A stretch of 23,146 nt of DNA. Origin: Giesbergeria sp. GTDB taxonomy: Bacteria; Pseudomonadota; Gammaproteobacteria; Burkholderiales; Burkholderiaceae_C. Shown one piece after another: positions 18,424 to 23,146 of this stretch (position 1 is its first letter; each line of letters starts with the position of its first letter). The notes beneath the pieces are model-generated. The model was not told the DNA's origin. It saw only the letters and a program-made list of their open reading frames with translations, and did not search any database. Made by a program: the position numbers and the translations under genes. The stretch covers positions 1-23,146 of the forward strand of contig JAGNUJ010000009.1 of assembly GCA_017987055.1 (NCBI GenBank), in the 5' to 3' direction.

Positions 18424-19476
18424 ATGAGCTCCTCTACCCCTTCCTCCACTCCCCTGTCTTATAAAGACGCAGGCGTTGATATCGACGCCGGCGACGCGCT
18501 GATTGAGCGCATCAAACCACTGGCCAAAAAGACCATGCGGGACGGCGTGCTGGCCGGCATTGGCGGCTTTGGCGCGCTGTTTGAAGTGCCCAAGCGCTAT
18601 AAAGAACCGGTGCTGGTCTCGGGCACCGACGGCGTGGGCACCAAGCTCAAGCTGGCCTTTGAATGGAACATGCACGACACCGTCGGCATCGACTTGGTCG
18701 CCATGAGCGTCAACGACGTGCTGGTGCAAGGCGCCGAGCCGTTGTTCTTTCTCGACTACTTTGCCTGCGGCAAGCTCGACATCGACACCGCTGCGGCCGT
18801 GGTCGGCGGCATCGCCACCGGCTGCGAGCTGTCGGGCTGCGCGCTGATTGGCGGCGAAACCGCCGAGATGCCGGGCATGTACCCCGCGGGCGAATACGAC
18901 TTGGCCGGCTTTGCCGTTGGTGCGGTCGAAAAATCAAAAATCCTCTCCAGCCAGAACGTCAAAGTCGGTGACGTGGTGCTGGGCTTGGCCAGCAGCGGCG
19001 TGCATTCCAACGGCTTTAGCTTGGTGCGCAAATGCATCGAGCGCGCCGAAGCCGCCAACGCTGTGCCCGAGACACTGGACGGCCAGCCGTTCAAGCAAGC
19101 GGTGATGCCGCCGACGCGCCTGTACGTGAAAAACGTGCTGGCCGCACTGGCCGCCCACCCGATCAAAGCGCTGGCGCACATCACCGGCGGCGGTTTGCTG
19201 GAGAACATCCCGCGCGTGCTGCCCGAAGGCACGGCGGCGCACTTGGTCAAAGGCAGCTGGCCGCAAACCGAGCTGTTTGCCTGGCTGCAGCGCACCGCCG
19301 CCATTGACGACACCGAGATGAACCGCACGTTTAACAACGGCATTGGCATGGTGGTCATCGTTGACGCGGCCAACGCCGAAGCCACCGCCGCCACGCTGCG
19401 CGCTGCGGGCGAGCAGGTGTTCACCATCGGTGCCGTGGCACCGCTGGGCACGGGCGCAGCGGTCGAGCTGAACTAA
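18424..19476 (+). CDS. purM: Phosphoribosylformylglycinamidine cyclo-ligase (AIR synthetase)
   Basis: PurM closes the imidazole ring of FGAM using ATP, giving AIR in purine synthesis. Its 350 residues match the usual length (E. coli 345). Signatures are [17 protein letters not shown] at 11-27, [15 protein letters not shown] at 65-79 for the ATP site, [23 protein letters not shown] split around 89-111, [28 protein letters not shown] and [13 protein letters not shown]. All point to an intact enzyme. ATG 18424 has a weak ribosome binding site. Other purine genes are not near, which is common. It is followed after 37 bases by the AI-2E-family gene on the same strand and lies divergent from hda. 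Confidence 0.96.
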   Translation: MSSSTPSSTPLSYKDAGVDIDAGDALIERIKPLAKKTMRDGVLAGIGGFGALFEVPKRYKEPVLVSGTDGVGTKLKLAFEWNMHDTVGIDLVAMSVNDVLVQGAEPLFFLDYFACGKLDIDTAAAVVGGIATGCELSGCALIGGETAEMPGMYPAGEYDLAGFAVGAVEKSKILSSQNVKVGDVVLGLASSGVHSNGFSLVRKCIERAEAANAVPETLDGQPFKQAVMPPTRLYVKNVLAALAAHPIKALAHITGGGLLENIPRVLPEGTAAHLVKGSWPQTELFAWLQRTAAIDDTEMNRTFNNGIGMVVIVDAANAEATAATLRAAGEQVFTIGAVAPLGTGAAVELN

Positions 19477-19513
19477 AAAACCCCCAGTCACCAGGGACAC
19501 CGCGCCACGCGCT

Positions 19514-20662
19514 ATGTCAACAGTTCCCCCCGCCGCGTCTGAGCCGCCCGCACCCCAGCAGCCAAGCTCTGTCACCCTGTACCACGCAGTGACACAGGTC
19601 GGCGCTACATCCTATGCAGAGTCATTGGCACCGCTGCGGCCGCTGGCCTCCAAAGGCGTGCGTATCAGCAGCTACGTGTTAATGGCAACGGCCTTGCTGC
19701 TGCTGCTATGGCAAGGCCTGTTGCCGGGGCTGCTGTTTGCGTGCTTGGGTTTTGCCCTGACGCGCTGGCTGGCGCACCAACTAGCGCAAATTCCGCGCGA
19801 TAGCCACTCTAGTGCGCCGCTGCCGCGCTGGACGCAAATCATGGCGGCCAGTGTGGTGGTAGTGGCACCGCTGACGCTGTTGCTAGTAGGGCTATCGCAC
19901 TCGCGCGGCTACCTGAGCGAGGCGCCCCAGCAATACCGCGAACTGCTCAACTACTTGGCGCGCACGGTGCTGGAGTTTCGCCTGAAGCTGCCACCCGACA
20001 TGGCGGTGCTGCTGCCCGAGGGCGCGGTCGAAATCCAACGCACCATCGCCAATTATTTGGGTGCCAAGGCCGGCGCACTGGCGCTGGCGGGGCGCGCCTG
20101 GCTGGGCGGCGTGCTGCACGCCTATGTCGGCCTGCTGATTGGCGCGTTAGCGGCGGTGCGCCCCGTGGCCGGCACGCAGCGGCCACTGGCCCAGCAGCTG
20201 CATTTGCGCATCTCGCGCTTTGGTGAGGCCTTCAGCCAAATTGTGGCTGCGCAGTTTTGGATTGCTACCTTCAACACTGTTTTCACGGCGATTTTTCTGC
20301 TGGGCGTGCTGCCGCTGACCGATTTGCACCTGCCCTACACCCCGGCGCTGATCACGCTGACCTTTGTCGCCGGGCTGATTCCTATCGTGGGCAATTTGGT
20401 CTGCAACGTGGTGATTACCATCGTTGGGCTGTCGGTCTCGCCGACGGCGGCGGCGGCGTGTTTGGGCTTTTTGGTGCTGATCCACAAGGCCGAATACGTC
20501 ATCAACGCCAAAGTGGTCGGCCAGCGCACGCACATGGGCGTGTGGGAGCTGCTGTCGGTGATGTTTGTGGCGGAAGCTATTTTTGGTGCCGCCGGCTTGG
20601 TCGCCGCGCCGCTGTTTTATGCGTACCTGAAGAAAGAGCTGTTCGCTGCGCGGCTGGTGTAA
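19514..20662 (+). CDS. AI-2E transporter family (PerM/YdiK-like) membrane protein
   Basis: A 382-residue integral membrane protein. An N-terminal Pro/Ser-rich cytoplasmic stretch (1-45) is followed by hydrophobic helices at about 53-86 and 110-128, a soluble segment at about 130-185, then further helices around 190-215, 245-270, 280-320 and 340-370. The later half has FVAGLIPIVGNLVCNVVIT, where the PxxGN motif of the family appears as PIVGN, and LVAAPLFYAYLKKEL at the end. The family name comes from TqsA, which affects autoinducer-2 export, but members also act as Na+/H+ or other exporters, so the substrate is unknown. It is 37 bases downstream of purM and convergent with the SirB1-family gene. 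Confidence 0.88.
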   Translation: MSTVPPAASEPPAPQQPSSVTLYHAVTQVGATSYAESLAPLRPLASKGVRISSYVLMATALLLLLWQGLLPGLLFACLGFALTRWLAHQLAQIPRDSHSSAPLPRWTQIMAASVVVVAPLTLLLVGLSHSRGYLSEAPQQYRELLNYLARTVLEFRLKLPPDMAVLLPEGAVEIQRTIANYLGAKAGALALAGRAWLGGVLHAYVGLLIGALAAVRPVAGTQRPLAQQLHLRISRFGEAFSQIVAAQFWIATFNTVFTAIFLLGVLPLTDLHLPYTPALITLTFVAGLIPIVGNLVCNVVITIVGLSVSPTAAAACLGFLVLIHKAEYVINAKVVGQRTHMGVWELLSVMFVAEAIFGAAGLVAAPLFYAYLKKELFAARLV

Positions 20663-20693
20663 GGCCGGCGCAGCGCCAATTTACTCTCAAATT

Positions 20694-20740
20694 AATAGCT
20701 GCTAGCGCACGTAATTATTGGGCTAGAGGCACTTTTGACT
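20694..20740 (+). repeat. Dispersed intergenic repeat, copy D (single unit)
   Basis: AATAGCTGCTAGCGCACGTA then ATTATTGGGCTAGAGGC, followed by ACTTTTGACTGC. It is nearly identical to copy A, and CTAGC (20702-20706) can pair with GCTAG (20722-20726). It lies in the 104-base gap between the convergent AI-2E-family and SirB1-family genes. Confidence 0.8.
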
Positions 20741-20766
20741 GCTATTTTTCTGGCAATCAGCGCCGA

Positions 20767-21624
20767 TTAGCTGTCCAACGCACTGCGCAGCGTGCTGATT
20801 TGCGCCTGCAAGCCATCCCTGCTTTGCGGATCGGCGTGCGCCAGATACAGCTCCAAATCGGCCAGCGCCTGCTCGGTGTGACCGCAGGCCATGTGGGCCA
20901 AACCCCGATCGCGCAGCTCGCTCCACACCTGCGGCAGCAACACCACCAAGCGGTTTTGCACCGCCAGCAGGCGTGGCGCGTCGGCCTGCGATTGGTAGAT
21001 TTCTTTCAGATTGCGCAGCAGGCGGGCGATGATTTCGCGCGGCGTGGCCGCTTGCAGGTACAGCACCAGCGGCACATCTTCCTCGCTCAAATCCATCTCG
21101 CGCTGATACGGCTCTAGCCGCTCGGACAGCTCTTCGCGCGACAGTGATTGGCCCGTAAACGGATCCATCAGCACCTGCCCCGGTGGCAGCAGCACTTTGA
21201 CCAAAAAGTGCCCCGGAAACGCCACGCCGCGCACCTTCAGACCGATGTGCTGCGCCAGCTCCATCCACAGCAGCCCCAGCGTGAGCGGGATGCCCCGGCG
21301 CGTGCGCAGCACCTCGCTCAGGTAGCTGTTGTCGGGGTCGTAATAGTTGTTGACGTTGCCAGCAAAGCCCAAGTCGCTAAAAAAGAATTGGTTCAGCGCG
21401 TACAAGCGCTCCAGCTCGGGCATCTCGCGCAGGTTGCGCCCCAAACGGCGGCGCAGGCGCGCTTGCAGCAAATCCATGTCGCTTTGCAGTTGCTGCAAGT
21501 CCAAGTCGGGCGACTCGTCTTGGGCAATGCTGGCGGCGGCTTCAAACAGCGGAAATTCGTCGTCGCTTTGCACCAAAGCGGCAAAGTATTCCAGTGGGGT
21601 GGGGGCGGCGTAGCTTGGCAACAT
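20767..21624 (-). CDS. SirB1 family protein (transglutaminase-like fold with TPR-like C-terminus)
   Basis: A 285-residue protein of the SirB1/YchA family. The N-terminal half has FFFSDLGFAGNVNNYYDPDNSYLSEVL split around 90-120, RRGIPLTLGLLWMELA and VAFPGHFLVKV, then LMDPFTG. These are the family's transglutaminase-like core, with His in PGHF and Asp in MDPF. The C-terminal third (about 195-280) is helical with a TPR-like repeat (HTEQALADLELYLAH). The only cysteine is near residue 240, far from the core, so cysteine-type chemistry is unlikely. Function is unknown. ATG 21624 is preferred over GTG 21648, which adds eight residues. It starts 38 bases after murJ on the same strand, a pairing I recall from other Burkholderiales. 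Confidence 0.87.
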   Translation of the reverse strand: MLPSYAAPTPLEYFAALVQSDDEFPLFEAAASIAQDESPDLDLQQLQSDMDLLQARLRRRLGRNLREMPELERLYALNQFFFSDLGFAGNVNNYYDPDNSYLSEVLRTRRGIPLTLGLLWMELAQHIGLKVRGVAFPGHFLVKVLLPPGQVLMDPFTGQSLSREELSERLEPYQREMDLSEEDVPLVLYLQAATPREIIARLLRNLKEIYQSQADAPRLLAVQNRLVVLLPQVWSELRDRGLAHMACGHTEQALADLELYLAHADPQSRDGLQAQISTLRSALDS

Positions 21625-21662
21625 AAGCGCCGGTTGTACGGGGCGCACCGCCCGCCGTCAAG

Positions 21663-23146
21663 TCACGCGCCCTCAAGCCCTTTGCGCGGCTTGAGAATGC
21701 TGCGCAGCCGCAGCCCCGCCAGCCGCAGCGCCGCAAAGTACAGCAGCGCCGCAAAGCACAGCAAGGCGGCCAGCAAGCCGACGCGCTGCAGGCGGTGCGC
21801 GCGCAAAGCCACCCAATCAAAATGCTGCGCGCCCCAGACCAAAAACGCCGCCAGCAGCGCGCCAGCGGCCAGCACTTGCAGGCCATAGCGCAACCAGCCC
21901 GGCTGGGGTTGGTAGCTGCCGCGCCGCATCAAACCGCCCATCAACCACGCCGCGTTGACCAACGCGCCCAGCCCAATCGACAGCGCCAGCCCAGCGTGCG
22001 CCATGCGCGGCACCAGCAGCAGGTTGAACAATTGCGTAATCACCAGCACCACCACGGCAATCTTCACCGGGGTGCGGATGTCTTGGCTGGCGTAGTAGCC
22101 CGGTGCCAGCACTTTGATCGCGACCAAGCCCAGCAATCCCGCGCCATAGCCCGACAGCGCCAGCGCAATTTGGCCGACATCACGGTCTTTCAAAGCGCCG
22201 TAGTGGAACAGCGTGGCCACCAGCGGCTCGGCAAAAGTGAGCAGGCCAATAGCGCAGGGAACGGCCAGCAGCACCACGATGCGCAAGCCCCAGTCGAGCA
22301 TGGCGGAATATTTTTGCGCATCGCCCGCCGCGCGTGCGCTGGCCAGCGCGGGCGTCAGCACCACGCCCAGCGCCACGCCCAAAAGCGCCGTCGGAAACTC
22401 CATCAGCCGGTCGGCATAAAACAACCACGTGACGCTGCCCGGTGCCAGGTACGAGGCGATTTGCGTGTTAATCATCAGCGAGATTTGCGCCACGCCCACG
22501 CCCAGCAGCGCCGGTGCCATCAGCCGCAAAATGCGGCGCACACCGGCGTCAGCCCACGCGGCGCGGATGGCAGCGACGCTCATGCCAATGCGCGGCAGCA
22601 AGCCCATGCGCCACAGCGCAGGACCTTGCACACCCAGTTGCAGCACGCCGCCCAGCACCACGCCGCCGGCCATCGCATAAATCGGCTCAATGCCGCGCGC
22701 CGCTAAAAAAGGCGCGCCCCACCACGCCGCGCCAATCATGCAAAAGTTCAGCAGCACCGGCGTGGCGGCGGGCACGGCAAAGCGCTTCCACGTGTTCAGA
22801 ATGCCCGCCGACAGCGCCACCATCGACATAAAGCCGATGTAGGGAAACATCCAACGCGTCATGACCACGGCGGCATCAAAACTCTCGGGGCTTTGGCGCA
22901 GGCCGCTCGCTAGCAGCCACACCAGCAGCGGCGCGCCCAGCACACCAAGCGCGCAAGTCACCAACAGCGCCCACGCCAGCACCGTGGCGACGTGGTGGAT
23001 CAGCTCGCGCGTGGCGTCCTCGCCGTGCTGCGCTTTGGCGGCGGCCAGCACCGGCACAAAGGCTTGGCTAAACGCCCCTTCGGCAAACAGGCGGCGAAAC
23101 AAATTGGGGATGCGAAAGGCGACGTTAAAGGCGTCGGTCAGCGCGC
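21663..23146 (-). CDS. murJ: Lipid II flippase MurJ (5' end outside window)
   Basis: MurJ flips lipid II across the inner membrane for peptidoglycan synthesis. About 494 codons are visible, and the first about 35-45 residues lie beyond the right edge. The frame is open to the edge with ALTDAFNVAFRIPNLFRRLF, the usual family sequence near TM1-TM2; an apparent TTG start at 23102 is internal. The following AEGAFSQAFVPVLA is also typical. Many hydrophobic helices follow with GxxLxLP-like turns, including FPYIGFMSMVALSAGILN and PTALLGVALGVVLTPALA. The C-terminus ends in basic RSILKPRKGLEGA. It is probably co-transcribed with the downstream SirB1-family gene. Confidence 0.95.
   Translation of the reverse strand, partial: ALTDAFNVAFRIPNLFRRLFAEGAFSQAFVPVLAAAKAQHGEDATRELIHHVATVLAWALLVTCALGVLGAPLLVWLLASGLRQSPESFDAAVVMTRWMFPYIGFMSMVALSAGILNTWKRFAVPAATPVLLNFCMIGAAWWGAPFLAARGIEPIYAMAGGVVLGGVLQLGVQGPALWRMGLLPRIGMSVAAIRAAWADAGVRRILRLMAPALLGVGVAQISLMINTQIASYLAPGSVTWLFYADRLMEFPTALLGVALGVVLTPALASARAAGDAQKYSAMLDWGLRIVVLLAVPCAIGLLTFAEPLVATLFHYGALKDRDVGQIALALSGYGAGLLGLVAIKVLAPGYYASQDIRTPVKIAVVVLVITQLFNLLLVPRMAHAGLALSIGLGALVNAAWLMGGLMRRGSYQPQPGWLRYGLQVLAAGALLAAFLVWGAQHFDWVALRAHRLQRVGLLAALLCFAALLYFAALRLAGLRLRSILKPRKGLEGA

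Noticed and set aside
22905..22920. CGCTAGCAGCC in murJ as another repeat copy
   Set aside because: Only about ten bases match and the sequence fits the murJ codons; the rest of the unit is absent.

Overview
The window looks like a chromosomal segment of a betaproteobacterium, most likely Burkholderiales and probably family Comamonadaceae. The reasons are the GC-rich coding style, the linkage purM / hda / HAD-IB phosphatase / pcnB / folK, the rne-rluC divergent pair followed by a Gph-like phosphatase and an S49 peptidase, murJ next to a SirB1-family gene, and a dispersed intergenic repeat (core AGCTGCTAGCGCACGTA) of a kind I recall from Comamonadaceae. The placement is inference; no 16S or other marker is present.

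Layout. 1-4931 is a chemoreceptor cluster: the 3' end of one methyl-accepting protein, a full Aer-type PAS redox receptor, then convergently queF (queuosine synthesis) and a dCache receptor that is frameshifted near its N-terminus. 4956-5738 is yaaA. 5996-9052 is rne, with a textbook terminator downstream and a roughly 600-base structured leader upstream. 9653-12493 runs rightward: rluC, a Gph-like HAD phosphatase and an SppA-type peptidase. 12525-13508 (leftward) is an atypical SDR/epimerase, divergent from an orphan [2Fe-2S]/FAD/NAD reductase (13561-14631). 14720-18235 (leftward) is the tightly packed unit hda, HAD-IB phosphatase, pcnB, folK, with overlapping stop/start codons. 18424-20662 (rightward) is purM then an AI-2E-family membrane protein. 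20767-23146 (leftward) is a SirB1-family gene and murJ, which is cut by the window edge.

The genes are mostly housekeeping: RNA decay and polyadenylation (rne, pcnB), rRNA and tRNA modification (rluC, queF), replication control (hda), folate and purine synthesis (folK, purM), envelope (murJ, sppA), plus sensory proteins at the left end. I see no phage, insertion sequence, CRISPR, defence island, tRNA or rRNA gene. The points most worth a second look are the frameshifted receptor, the five intergenic copies of the palindromic repeat (one with a perfect 24-bp inverted repeat), the hairpin-rich rne leader, and a 44-bp exact inverted match between the two receptor genes. I did not find a convincing new multi-gene system.
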